Positions 36,037 through 44,138 of a DNA stretch of 64,000 bases are shown in pieces. Source of the DNA: Nocardioides sp. cx-173 (GTDB taxonomy: Bacteria; Actinomycetota; Actinomycetes; Propionibacteriales; Nocardioidaceae); assembly GCF_021117365.1 (NCBI RefSeq), contig NZ_CP088262.1:434001-498000 (forward strand), in the 5' to 3' direction. Under the pieces are notes generated by a model. That model saw only the letters and a list, made by a program, of their open reading frames with translations. It was not told where the DNA came from and searched no databases. Both the position numbers and the translations under genes were made by a program. Position 1 is the stretch's first letter. Each line of letters opens with the position of its first letter.

Positions 36037-36912
36037 GTGTTCAACCCCGGCCCGGCCAAGAGGGCCGCAGTCCGTACCGTGAAGCCGCTCGTGAGCCCCC
36101 GGGTGTGGGACCGCCTCAAGGCGGTCGGGTCCCCGCCGCCCCCGGCGCGGAAGAGGCCCGCCCGCCCCCCGACCCCGGCCCCCACCGCCGCCCAGCGGCG
36201 CCGCCGGGCGCTCAAGGCGATGTCGCTCACCCAGCTGGCCGAGCACTTCGGCACCGACAAGAGCGGGATGCACTTCTACACGCCGCACTACGAGCGTCAC
36301 TTCGGCCACCTGCGCAAGGAGCGGTTCACGCTGCTCGAGATCGGCATCGGCGGCTACGTCCGTGACCAGCAGGGCGGTGCCTCCCTGCAGATGTGGAAGT
36401 TCTTCTTCCCCAACGCGCGGATCGTCGGCCTGGACATCGAGGACAAGTCCTTCGTCCGGGCCCATCGCATCGACACCTACCAGGGCAGCCAGGACGACGA
36501 GTCGCTGCTGCGCCGCATCGCCGCGGAGGCGGGTCCGCTCACGGTGGTCGTCGACGACGGCAGCCACCGCCCCGAGCACATCCGCAAGACCTTCCAGGTG
36601 CTCTTCCCGCTCCTGGAGGAGGGCGGGATCTACGCCATCGAGGACACCCAGACGTCCTACTGGCCCGAGTGGGGCGGCAGCGAGGACCGGCACGACCCGA
36701 CGACCACGATGGCGCTGGTCAAGGACCTGGTCGACGGCCTCAACTACGAGGAGTACGTCGACGAGTCCTACGAGCCGACCTACACCGATCTCCACGTCGT
36801 GGCCGTGCACTGCTACCACAACCTCGTGTTCATCGAGAAGGGCCGCAACGCCGAGGGCACCAACCGGCGCTCGGTCCTGCGCGAGCGCTACGCCGACACC
36901 GACGCGCCGTAG
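36037..36912 (+). CDS. Class I SAM-dependent methyltransferase, macrocin O-methyltransferase-like
   Basis: A 291-residue protein with a basic, Pro-rich N-terminal 50 residues, then LAEHFGTDKSGMHFYTPHYERHF (hallmark of demethylmacrocin/rhamnosyl O-methyltransferase relatives), SAM motif LLEIGIGGY, IVGLDIEDKS, VVVDDGSHRPEHI and YAIEDTQTSYWPEW. Relatives methylate sugars on macrolides, glycopeptidolipids or surface polysaccharides. GTG start with GAGGAG about 8 nt before. With the neighbouring methyltransferase and scattered glycosyltransferases in this window, sugar methylation of a surface glycan is the likely role. Confidence 0.82.
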   Translation: MFNPGPAKRAAVRTVKPLVSPRVWDRLKAVGSPPPPARKRPARPPTPAPTAAQRRRRALKAMSLTQLAEHFGTDKSGMHFYTPHYERHFGHLRKERFTLLEIGIGGYVRDQQGGASLQMWKFFFPNARIVGLDIEDKSFVRAHRIDTYQGSQDDESLLRRIAAEAGPLTVVVDDGSHRPEHIRKTFQVLFPLLEEGGIYAIEDTQTSYWPEWGGSEDRHDPTTTMALVKDLVDGLNYEEYVDESYEPTYTDLHVVAVHCYHNLVFIEKGRNAEGTNRRSVLRERYADTDAP

Positions 36913-36973
36913 GGCCAGGCCCGACGGGGTCGGCGAACGCCGTCGACGTCGGCCGTCGTCTACGGTGTGCCTC

Positions 36974-37723
36974 ATGCGACGCCACGACCTGCTCCGCGCG
37001 CTGCACGAGGTGCTCCAGCCGCGGACCTACCTCGAGATCGGCGTCAACAACGGCCGCAGCCTGACCCTGTCCCGGACCCGGTCCATCGGCATCGACCCCT
37101 TCTTCACGGTCGTGTCCGAGCTGCTCTGCGACCTCCACCTGGTCCGCACGACCAGCGACGAGTTCTTCGCCCGCGAGCACCCGTTGGCCCACTTCGAGGA
37201 GCCGCTCATCGACCTGGCGTTCATCGACGGCATGCACCTGTCGGAGTACGCGCTGCGCGACCTCATCAACGTCGAGCGCTTCTGTCACCCGGGGTCCGTG
37301 GTGGTCCTCGACGACATGCTGCCGCGCAACGTGGGGCAGGCGCGACGAGTCCGCGAGAGCCAGAGCGGGGGCGGGTGGACGGGGGACGTCTACAAGGTGG
37401 CCGAGGTGCTGCGCACGCACCGGCCGGACCTGGTGTGCCTCGAGGTGGACACCCAGCCGACCGGCACGGCCGTGGTCCTCGGGCTCGACGCGGGGTCGCG
37501 GGTGCTGCTGGAGGCCTACGACGACCTGCTGGAGGTTTTCGTCGTGCCCGACCCGCAGCCGGTGCCCGACGAGGTGCTGGGGCGCACCCGCGCGCACGAT
37601 GCCGCCGACCTGCTCGCCCGACCCCTCTGGGCGGACCTGGTGGCCGCACGCGCCGACGACGCGGCCGGGGCGCGGGAGCGGGTGACGGCGGCGCTCGCCG
37701 ACCTGCGCCCGGTGGGGGCCTGA
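36974..37723 (+). CDS. Class I SAM-dependent methyltransferase-like protein
   Basis: A 249-residue protein. LEIGVNNGRSLTLSRTRSIGIDPFF is a SAM-binding motif I/II, and DLAFIDGMHLSEYALRDLINVERF plus VVVLDDMLPRNVGQA are typical of the Methyltransf_24 (cephalosporin hydroxylase-like) group. The substrate is unknown; it follows another sugar-type methyltransferase on the same strand but has its own TACGGT hexamer 7 nt before the ATG, suggesting an independent leaderless transcript. Confidence 0.78.
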   Translation: MRRHDLLRALHEVLQPRTYLEIGVNNGRSLTLSRTRSIGIDPFFTVVSELLCDLHLVRTTSDEFFAREHPLAHFEEPLIDLAFIDGMHLSEYALRDLINVERFCHPGSVVVLDDMLPRNVGQARRVRESQSGGGWTGDVYKVAEVLRTHRPDLVCLEVDTQPTGTAVVLGLDAGSRVLLEAYDDLLEVFVVPDPQPVPDEVLGRTRAHDAADLLARPLWADLVAARADDAAGARERVTAALADLRPVGA

Positions 37724-37733
37724 CGGTCTCGCG

Positions 37734-38114
37734 TCAGCGAGGATCCGGCTCCGCCATCAGGGTGCGGGTCCGCGGGCCCGGCAGCAGGGCGATGGGCTGG
37801 ATGTCGCTCATCAGCAGGAGGGCCTGCAGCCGCGGCAGCGGCCCGCCCTTGCCGACGCGCAGCCAGAGCCTCCACAGGCCGGGCGTCAGCGAGACGGCGT
37901 CGGCGTACGCCTCGAGACGCCACCCGCTCTCGTCGCGGGTGAGGTCGGTCGGCACCCGGAACGGCTCGGCGTCGTGCTTGGGGACCAGCCGCAGCCACGC
38001 CCGCCGACCCTCGAGCGGCGTGTCGGCGGGCAGCGTCAGCACCAGCTGCACCCGGTCGCCGACGCGCCTGGCATAGCTGTGCACGACGTCGACCTCGATC
38101 AACTCCGGGGGCAT
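37734..38114 (-). CDS. Small beta-rich protein of unknown function
   Basis: A 126-residue protein with alternating hydrophobic strands (RVQLVLTLPADTP, AWLRLVPKHDAEPF, SGWRLEAYADAVSL, LWRLWLRVGKGGPLPRLQALLLM), resembling an immunoglobulin-like accessory module of actinobacterial glycosyltransferases. No signal peptide or catalytic motif. It is convergent with the methyltransferase gene, separated by 10 nt. The similarity to a glycosyltransferase-associated domain is an impression from the strand pattern, not a firm assignment. Confidence 0.6.
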   Translation of the reverse strand: MPPELIEVDVVHSYARRVGDRVQLVLTLPADTPLEGRRAWLRLVPKHDAEPFRVPTDLTRDESGWRLEAYADAVSLTPGLWRLWLRVGKGGPLPRLQALLLMSDIQPIALLPGPRTRTLMAEPDPR

Positions 38115-38194
38115 GGGCCCATTAGACCAGCCGGGGCAGCGCGCCCCCGTGGCACGCGCGCGCGGCGCCGGCGCCGTCGCGATAACGTCGGCGC

Positions 38195-39055
38195 GTGAGC
38201 GAGACGCTGCCGACGGGACGCACCGTCCTCATGGGCGTCGTGAACGTCACGCCCGACTCGTTCTCCGACGGCGGACGGTACGCCGACACCCCCCGCGCGG
38301 TCGCGCACGGCCGCGGGCTCCTGGCCGACGGCGCGGACCTGCTCGACATCGGGGGAGAGTCGACGCGGCCCGGGGCGACGCGGCCGCTCGTGAGCGAGGA
38401 GCTGGACCGGGTCGTGCCGGTGATCGAGGCCCTCGCCGGTGACGGCGCCACGGTGTCGGTCGACACGATGCGCGCCGAGGTGGCGCGGGCGGCGATCGCG
38501 GCCGGCGCCACGGTCGTCAACGACGTGTCGGGTGGTCTGGCCGACCCGGAGATCCTCGAGGTGGTCGCCGAGACCGGTGCGACGTACGTCGCCATGCACT
38601 GGCGGGGTCACGCCGACCGCATGCAGCGCCTGGCGTCGTACGACGGTCCGGGCGGGGTGGTCGCGGCGGTGCGCGAGGAGCTCGCCGAGCGCGTGCGCGC
38701 GATCCGCTCCGCCGGGGTCTCCGACGCGCAGGTCGTGCTCGACCCGGGCCTCGGCTTCGCCAAGGGGGCGACGCACAACTGGGAGCTGCTGGCGGGCCTC
38801 GACCAGATCGCAGCCCTCGGCTTCCCCCTCCTCGTGGGCGCCAGTCGCAAGTCGTTCCTCGGCCGGCTGCTCGCCGACGAGGCCGGCGAGCCGCGGCCGG
38901 TGGACCAGCGCGAGGCGGCCAACGTGGCCCTGACCGTGCTGCTCGCGCAGCGCGGGATCTGGGGGGTGCGCGTGCATGATGTGCGGTCCAGCCGCGACGC
39001 GCTCAAGGTGCTCGAGCGCCTGGCACACCCGACCTCTCCGAAGGAGTCCGCATGA
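38195..39055 (+). CDS. folP: Dihydropteroate synthase
   Basis: A 286-residue TIM-barrel enzyme with the diagnostic LMGVVNVTPDSFSDGG, LLDIGGESTRPGA, VSVDTMRAEVARAAI, DVSGG and VLDPGLGFAKG blocks. It joins p-aminobenzoate to hydroxymethyl-dihydropterin pyrophosphate and is the sulfonamide target. GTG start; TAACGT lies 6 nt upstream and may be the -10 of a leaderless transcript. It heads folP-folB-folK-DUF3180, all overlapping by 4 nt. Confidence 0.97.
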   Translation: MSETLPTGRTVLMGVVNVTPDSFSDGGRYADTPRAVAHGRGLLADGADLLDIGGESTRPGATRPLVSEELDRVVPVIEALAGDGATVSVDTMRAEVARAAIAAGATVVNDVSGGLADPEILEVVAETGATYVAMHWRGHADRMQRLASYDGPGGVVAAVREELAERVRAIRSAGVSDAQVVLDPGLGFAKGATHNWELLAGLDQIAALGFPLLVGASRKSFLGRLLADEAGEPRPVDQREAANVALTVLLAQRGIWGVRVHDVRSSRDALKVLERLAHPTSPKESA

Positions 39056-39423
39056 CCGACGAGCTCGCCGTCCTCGGCATCGAGTGCTACGGCCACCACG
39101 GGGTGTTCGACTTCGAGAGGCGCGAGGGCCAGACCTTCGTGATCGATCTCTCACTGGGCCTCGACACGGCTGCTGCAGCAGCCTCCGACGACTTGCAAGA
39201 CACCGTGGACTACGGGAGTCTCGTCGCCTCGGTGAAAGCCGCCGTGGAGAAAGATCCGGTCGACCTGATCGAGACGCTCGCCCAGCGGATAGCGGGCATC
39301 TGCCTCTTGGATGCTCGTGTTGAATGGGCTCGGGTGACCGTTCACAAGCCGGATGCCCCCATCGACGCGACGTTCCAGGACGTGGCGCTCACGATCACCC
39401 GGAAACGCGAGGGCCGCCCGTGA
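39052..39423 (+). CDS. folB: Dihydroneopterin aldolase
   Basis: A 123-residue enzyme with the family signature GIECYGHHGVFDFERREGQTF, DTVDYGSLV and VTVHKPDAPID. It converts 7,8-dihydroneopterin to 6-hydroxymethyl-dihydropterin plus glycolaldehyde, between the FolE product and FolK. The second half of the gene uses noticeably more A/T-ending codons than its neighbours. Coupled on both sides (ATGA, GTGA). Confidence 0.95.
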   Translation: MTDELAVLGIECYGHHGVFDFERREGQTFVIDLSLGLDTAAAAASDDLQDTVDYGSLVASVKAAVEKDPVDLIETLAQRIAGICLLDARVEWARVTVHKPDAPIDATFQDVALTITRKREGRP

Positions 39424-39989
39424 CTGAGACCCCCAACCCGCACATCATCGACGCGGACACACTGACCGGTGAGATGCGACCGATCCGGCGTGCGGTGCTG
39501 GCTCTGGGCTCCAACCTCGGCGACAAGCTGGCCAGCCTGCAGGGTGCTGTCGAGGCGATCGCGGACACCCCCGACGTGTGGGTCACCGCCGTCTCGCCGG
39601 TCTACGAGACCGCGCCCGTCGACTCGCCCGAAGGTGCCGACACCTACCTCAACGCGGTCCTCCTGGTCGACACGACGCTGGCCGCGCACCGGCTCATGGA
39701 CCGCGCGCTCGCGATCGAGGACGCCTTCGACCGCGAGCGGACCGACGTCCCCAACGCGCCGCGCACGCTCGACGTCGACCTGATCGTCGTCGGCGATCGT
39801 CGCAGCGACGACGAGCACCTGCGCCTGCCGCACCCGCGCGCGGCCGAGCGCCCGTTCGTGCTCCGGCCGTGGCTCGACGTCGAGCCCGACGCCGTGTTCC
39901 CCGACCGCGGCCCGGTCGCCGACCTGCTCGACGGCCTCGGGACCGACGGGCTCACCCGGCGCGAGGACCTCGCGCTCGACCTGGGGTGA
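39420..39989 (+). CDS. folK: 2-amino-4-hydroxy-6-hydroxymethyldihydropteridine pyrophosphokinase
   Basis: A 189-residue HPPK. After a 30-residue N-terminal extension come AVLALGSNLGDKLASLQGAV, SPVYETAPVDSPEGADTYLNAVL and the signature RTLDVDLIVVGD with metal-binding Asp residues, then LPHPRAAERPFVLRPW. It transfers pyrophosphate from ATP to hydroxymethyl-dihydropterin for FolP. The GTG overlaps the folB stop, which fixes the start. Confidence 0.95.
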   Translation: MTETPNPHIIDADTLTGEMRPIRRAVLALGSNLGDKLASLQGAVEAIADTPDVWVTAVSPVYETAPVDSPEGADTYLNAVLLVDTTLAAHRLMDRALAIEDAFDRERTDVPNAPRTLDVDLIVVGDRRSDDEHLRLPHPRAAERPFVLRPWLDVEPDAVFPDRGPVADLLDGLGTDGLTRREDLALDLG

Positions 39990-40474
39990 CCCAGCACCCC
40001 GGCGGCGACGCGCCGCAGGGCTCGTTGCGGCCGACGCCACCCGCGGCCGTGGCCGCCTGGGCCGTCGTCGGCCTCGCGCTCGGCTGGCTGCTGCACCCCC
40101 TCTCGGAGCGCCTGTCCGGGACCGCGCCCGTGGTCTCCTGGCCGCAGCCCCTCGCGCTGGTCCTCGTCGCGGCCATCCTCGGCGGCACGGCTCACGCCAC
40201 CTGGCGCTCGGTGCACGTGCGCCGCGAGCGGCTCGAGGCGCACCAGGCCGTCAACCGGCTGGTGCTCGCGCGCGCGTGCGCGTACGTCGGAGCGCTGGCC
40301 GGAGGCGGCTACCTCGGCTACGCGCTGAGCTGGATCGGCTCGGAGTCCGAGCTGGCCGACCAGCGGCTCGTGCGCTCGGCCGTCGCCGCCGTCGGCGGGC
40401 TCGCGATGGTCGTCACCGCCCTGTTGCTCGAGCGCGCCTGCCGCGTGCGCGTGGACGACGACGACCCCACCTGA
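39986..40474 (+). CDS. DUF3180 membrane protein
   Basis: A 162-residue protein with four membrane helices: VAAWAVVGLALGWLL, PLALVLVAAILGGTAH, ARACAYVGALAGGGYLGYAL and SAVAAVGGLAMVVTALLLE. Short loops and an acidic C-terminus (VDDDD). This family is found almost only in actinobacteria, directly behind folK, as here (GTGA overlap). Its function is unknown; a role in folate-pathway precursor handling is only a guess from synteny. Confidence 0.85.
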   Translation: MTQHPGGDAPQGSLRPTPPAAVAAWAVVGLALGWLLHPLSERLSGTAPVVSWPQPLALVLVAAILGGTAHATWRSVHVRRERLEAHQAVNRLVLARACAYVGALAGGGYLGYALSWIGSESELADQRLVRSAVAAVGGLAMVVTALLLERACRVRVDDDDPT

Positions 40475-40588
40475 GCCGCCGGCACGGGGGCGCCGACCCG
40501 CGGGCGAGGGGGTCCCACCTGTCACAACCGTCCCATGGTGGCGGCGCGTCGCCGCTGTGGGGCGCCGGGGGAGACCTACGCTCAACAC

Positions 40589-41170
40589 ATGCCTTCCCCG
40601 TCCAGCACGCCCGTGCGCCGACGCCAGCGCTCCACCCGCCTGGTCGTCGCCTGCACGCTGATCGCCGTCGCCGCCCTGGCCGTCGCCGGGGCCGCACTCA
40701 GTGGCTCGTGGCCCGCGCTCACGGTCGCCGGCGTCCTCGCCGTGGCGCTGGGTGCCGCGGCCGCCCGCATCACCCATGCCGAGCTGGCCGACTCCCGCCG
40801 GGAGGCGGCGCGCGACCGCGCCGCCCAGGCCCAGGGCTACCGCGACATCACCGTCGCCCGTACCGCCGAGAACGCGGCGTACGTCGCGGCCACCTCGGCG
40901 CGCCTCTCCGCCCACGAGCGGACCATCCAGACGCTGGAGCGCGACCTGGAGGACGCCCAGGGCTGCCTCGTGGAGGCGCACCAGAAGCTGGCCGCCGAGC
41001 AGCGGCGTGCCGACGACGCCGCGCGCGACATGTCCGCCCTGCGCCTGCGCCTCGACGACGCCGAGGAGCGCGCCGCCCAGGCGATCGTCCGCGTGGCCGA
41101 GCTGGAGCAGGAGCTCGACGTCGTCACCGCCGAGTGGCGGGCCGCGCAGCTCACCCGCAAGCACGCCTGA
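40589..41170 (+). CDS. Membrane-anchored coiled-coil protein of unknown function
   Basis: A 193-residue protein. Two adjacent hydrophobic helices (LVVACTLIAVAALAVAGAAL and a second at about residues 50-68) are followed by a cytoplasmic coiled coil rich in Ala, Arg, Glu and Gln (residues about 75-190). ATG chosen because TACGCT lies 6 nt upstream and the leader of the longer frame is not protein-like. Similar proteins follow folK-DUF3180 in other actinobacteria. No catalytic motif; a structural or scaffold role is possible. Confidence 0.7.
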   Translation: MPSPSSTPVRRRQRSTRLVVACTLIAVAALAVAGAALSGSWPALTVAGVLAVALGAAAARITHAELADSRREAARDRAAQAQGYRDITVARTAENAAYVAATSARLSAHERTIQTLERDLEDAQGCLVEAHQKLAAEQRRADDAARDMSALRLRLDDAEERAAQAIVRVAELEQELDVVTAEWRAAQLTRKHA

Positions 41171-41215
41171 GCCCCACGCGGCGGCGCCGGAGGCGTCCTG
41201 CGAGAATTGTCGGTC

Positions 41216-42307
41216 GTGAGCACCGACGAGTCCCGATTCCTGAGTGACCCCGACGAGCTCCTGCCGCAGCGGCCCGGGCTGCCCGTGGGCTGGCGCGTCG
41301 AGACCCCCGACCCGGGCGACCGGTTCACCCTGGCCCGGCTGACCCACCTGCTGCGTGCCCACGAGCGCCACGGGCGGGGCTGGGCCGCGTCCGGCCTGGA
41401 CGACGTGCTGGTCGAGGTCTCCGAGTCCGGCCTGCGCACCCGCGAGAACGTCGTGGTCCGCGACGCCTCCGGCGAGGTCCAGGCGTGGGGCAGCGTCCAC
41501 GACCGCGCCGGCGGCCGGATGCTCTTCCTCCACATCGTCTCCCGGGACCTGCCCGAGGGCCTGGGCCGCTCCTGCTCCGACGTCCTCGTCGAGTGGGCGG
41601 TGGGGCAGGCCCGCGCCGTGGGCCGTGCCCGGGGGCTGGAGGTCCAGCAGATCGACACGGGCGCGTTCGCCGACGACGACCGCCAGCACCGCTGGCTCGC
41701 CGCGGCCGGATTCCGGTGCGTGCGCACCTGGTGGCAGATGAGCCGCCCGGTGACTCCGGACGAGGCCACGCTGGTGCCCTCGCCCGAACGCTGGGCGACC
41801 GACCGGGCCAGCTTCCGCCTGGTCCGCCGGGGCCGCGACGGCATGCCCGACGAGGACGACCTGCGCGAGGTGCACGACGTCCTCGAGGGCGCGTTCGTCG
41901 ACCACTTCAACTCGTGGGCGGAGACCTTCGACGAGTTCGTGCACCGGCTCCGCGAGGACCCCGGCCATCGCTGGGACCACTGGTGGGTGGCCGAGGTCGA
42001 CGACGGGGACGGCGTGACGCCGGTGGGTGCGCTGATCGGCACCCACTCGGAGTCGGCGAACGGTCCCGACGGGTCGTACGTGTCCTACATCGGCGTCCTG
42101 GAGGAGGCTCGCGGCCGCGGGGTCGCCAAGGGCCTGCTGCACACGGTCATCGCCGACGCCGCCGCCCGCGGCCGCGACCGCGTCACCCTCGAGGTCGACG
42201 CCGACTCCTCGACGGGCGCCGACGGCCTCTACGTCTCCATGGGCTGGCAGACCAAGTACGTCACCGAGTCCTGGCACCGCGACGTGCCGGTCACCGACGA
42301 GGGATGA
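41216..42307 (+). CDS. Double-GNAT acetyltransferase (MshD-like architecture)
   Basis: A 363-residue protein with two GNAT halves. The N-terminal half (DPGDRFTLARLTHLLRAHERH, VVRDASGEVQAWGSVHDRAGG) is degenerate. The C-terminal half carries the acetyl-CoA loop EEARGRGVAKGLLHTVIADAAARG and VTLEVDADSSTGADGLYVSMGW, as in mycothiol synthase relatives. It may acetylate a thiol or amine cofactor or an antibiotic. True MshD cannot be claimed. GTG at 41216 was preferred; a TTG 9 nt upstream is an alternative, and neither has an ideal ribosome site. Confidence 0.75.
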   Translation: MSTDESRFLSDPDELLPQRPGLPVGWRVETPDPGDRFTLARLTHLLRAHERHGRGWAASGLDDVLVEVSESGLRTRENVVVRDASGEVQAWGSVHDRAGGRMLFLHIVSRDLPEGLGRSCSDVLVEWAVGQARAVGRARGLEVQQIDTGAFADDDRQHRWLAAAGFRCVRTWWQMSRPVTPDEATLVPSPERWATDRASFRLVRRGRDGMPDEDDLREVHDVLEGAFVDHFNSWAETFDEFVHRLREDPGHRWDHWWVAEVDDGDGVTPVGALIGTHSESANGPDGSYVSYIGVLEEARGRGVAKGLLHTVIADAAARGRDRVTLEVDADSSTGADGLYVSMGWQTKYVTESWHRDVPVTDEG

Positions 42308-42308
42308 C

Positions 42309-42380
42309 GTGGGGATAGTCCCTCACAAAATTGCGAATGAGAGACCTCTTAGTCGCACATTTCGTGAGGGACTACCCCAC
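42309..42380. repeat. 72-nt intergenic hairpin starting GTGGGGATAGTCCCTCAC (family 2)
   Basis: The left arm (42309-42344) and right arm (42347-42380) pair over about 32 bp with two bulges and a few mismatches. The outer parts GTGGGG-TAGTCCCTCAC and GTGAGGGACTACCCCAC are complementary apart from one bulged A. It lies exactly between two convergent genes, so a bidirectional terminator role is possible. The GGATAGTCCC outer motif is shared with the palindrome at 23755. Confidence 0.85.
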
Positions 42381-42395
42381 CGGCCGGCTGCCCGG

Positions 42396-43403
42396 CTACT
42401 GCGCGAGCGACGCGCGGAGGGCGCGGTGGACGCCGTTGGGGGTGAGGACGCCGACGAACTGCGCGCCGTCGCGCACCCCGACCATGAGCCGGTCGTCTCG
42501 CAGCATGAGCGCGAGGGCCTCCTCCAGGGTGCTGTCCAGGTCGATGGCCGCGCCGAGCTCGCCGGCGTTGACGCCGTCGAGGGGCTCCAGGTGCGCGCGG
42601 TCGATCGGGGTGACCGAGAGCCGGCGCAGCCCCCGCTCGGCGCCCACGAAGTCGGCCACGAAGTCGTCTGCGGGGTGCCCGAGCAGCTCGACGGGGGTCG
42701 CGTACTGCGCCAGGCGTCCGCCGGCCGCGAAGATCGCGACCCGGTCGCCCATCCGCACGGCCTCGTCGATGTCGTGGGTGACGAGGACCACGGTCTTGCC
42801 CAGCTCGCGCTGCAGCCGCAGGAACTCGTCCTGCAGCCGCACCCGCACGACCGGGTCGACGGCGCCGAACGGCTCGTCCATCAGCAGCACCGGCGGGTCC
42901 GCCGCCAGCGCACGTGCCACCCCGACCCGCTGACGCTGCCCGCCCGAGAGCTGGTGGGGGTAGCGCTCGCCGTACGTCGCCGGGTCCAGCCCGACCAGCT
43001 CCAGCAGGTGGTTCGCCCGCTCGCGGGCGGTCGCCTTCGACTCCCCGCACAGCAGCGGCACGGTCATGACGTTGGCGGTGATCCGCTGGTGCGGGAACAG
43101 CCCGACCTGCTGGATGACGTAGCCGATGCCGCGGCGCAGCTCGACGGGGTCCTGGCGGGTGACGTCGCGTCCGTCGATCTCGATCGTCCCGGTCGAGGGC
43201 TCGATCAGCCGGTTGATCATCTTCAGGGTCGTGGACTTGCCGCACCCCGACGGGCCCACCAGGCAGACCAGCTCGCCACGGGCGACCTCGAGATCGAGCT
43301 CGTGCACGGCCACCGTGCCGTCCGCGTAGGTCTTGCCCACGCCGCTCAGGCGGATCATCGGTGAGGAGTCGTCGCCCGGGGCCGCCGAGCGGGTAGCGTC
43401 CAT
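42396..43403 (-). CDS. Betaine/choline-type ABC transporter ATP-binding protein with CBS region
   Basis: A 335-residue ATPase of the OpuCA/ProV family. Walker A GPSGCGKST, IQQVGLFPHQ (Q-loop), LSGGQRQRVGVARAL and Walker B VLLMDEPFGAVDP are intact. The C-terminal ~90 residues (VNAGELGAAIDLDSTLEEAL and GVLTPNGVHRAL) look like a CBS domain, which senses ionic strength in OpuA-type transporters. It is transcribed away from its permeases, with only 3 bp between start codons. An internal ATG (MIRLSGVGK, 45 nt in) is an alternative start. Confidence 0.9.
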   Translation of the reverse strand: MDATRSAAPGDDSSPMIRLSGVGKTYADGTVAVHELDLEVARGELVCLVGPSGCGKSTTLKMINRLIEPSTGTIEIDGRDVTRQDPVELRRGIGYVIQQVGLFPHQRITANVMTVPLLCGESKATARERANHLLELVGLDPATYGERYPHQLSGGQRQRVGVARALAADPPVLLMDEPFGAVDPVVRVRLQDEFLRLQRELGKTVVLVTHDIDEAVRMGDRVAIFAAGGRLAQYATPVELLGHPADDFVADFVGAERGLRRLSVTPIDRAHLEPLDGVNAGELGAAIDLDSTLEEALALMLRDDRLMVGVRDGAQFVGVLTPNGVHRALRASLAQ

Positions 43404-43416
43404 GCGGTGACCCTAC
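43394..43416. promoter_or_regulatory. Interleaved divergent leaderless promoters of the betaine-type transporter
   Basis: On the plus strand TAGCGT (43394-43399) lies 7 nt before the permease GTG. On the minus strand TAGGGT (43411-43416) lies 6 nt before the ATPase ATG. Each putative -10 therefore sits inside the first codons of the opposite gene, with start codons 3 bp apart. Seen: hexamers and spacing. Inferred: leaderless transcription from both. Confidence 0.4.
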
Positions 43417-44138
43417 CCGCGGCGCTCGTCACCGCAGCGGTGTCCGGGCGCGAGCCGCCGTGCTACGCCAACACCCAGGAAGCCAACGAGTGGCTGTGCT
43501 GGCAGTACGTCGAGGACCGCCGCTCGGAGATCCTCGACGCCCTGGTCTGGCACGTGCAGATCACCCTCGCCGCGCTGGTGCTCGCCACCCTGCTCGCCTT
43601 CCCCCTCGCCCTGCTGGCCCGCCGGCTGCCGCGAGCGGAGTCCTGGGTGCTCGGCAGCGCGACCGCGATCTACACGATCCCGTCCCTGGCGCTCTTCCCG
43701 CTCTTCCTGCCGTTCACCGGGATCTCGGCCACCACCGTCGTCCTCGGGCTCGCGCTCTACGCGCTCACCGTGCTGGTCCGCGCCATCCTCGACGGCCTGC
43801 GCTCGGTCCCCGACGAGGTCCGGGAGTCGGCGGTGGGCCTCGGCTACGGCCCCGGCAGGCTGCTGCTCAAGGTCGAGCTCCCCCTGGCCCTGCCCGTGAT
43901 CGTGGCCGGACTGCGGGTCGCCACGGTCTCGACGGTGGCGCTCACCACCGTCGGCAGCCTGGTCGAGCGCACCTACGGCGGTCTGGGCCGGCTCATCGCA
44001 CACGGCGTGGACGCGGACTTCCGCGCCGAGCTGGTGACCGCATCGGTGCTGTGCGTGCTCCTTGCGCTGGTCCTCGACGCGGTGCTCGTGCTCGTCCAGC
44101 GCCTGCTCACCCCGTGGACGAGAGGGACGCGGACGTGA
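43407..44138 (+). CDS. Betaine/choline-type ABC transporter permease
   Basis: A 243-residue permease with about five membrane helices and the BPD EAA loop (PDEVRESAVGLGYGPGRLLLKVELPLALP), as in OpuCB/OpuCD and OsmF-type importers. The N-terminus is a short extracytoplasmic stretch (CYANTQEANEWLCWQYV) with two cysteines. GTG start. It overlaps the second permease gene by 4 nt (GTGA). The pair forms the channel used with the divergent ATPase and the lipoprotein downstream. Confidence 0.88.
   Translation: MTLPAALVTAAVSGREPPCYANTQEANEWLCWQYVEDRRSEILDALVWHVQITLAALVLATLLAFPLALLARRLPRAESWVLGSATAIYTIPSLALFPLFLPFTGISATTVVLGLALYALTVLVRAILDGLRSVPDEVRESAVGLGYGPGRLLLKVELPLALPVIVAGLRVATVSTVALTTVGSLVERTYGGLGRLIAHGVDADFRAELVTASVLCVLLALVLDAVLVLVQRLLTPWTRGTRT

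Noticed and set aside
39644..42277. Large minus-strand frame across folK-DUF3180-GNAT
   Set aside because: The plus-strand genes have diagnostic motifs and overlapping starts/stops; the minus frame has only shadow composition.
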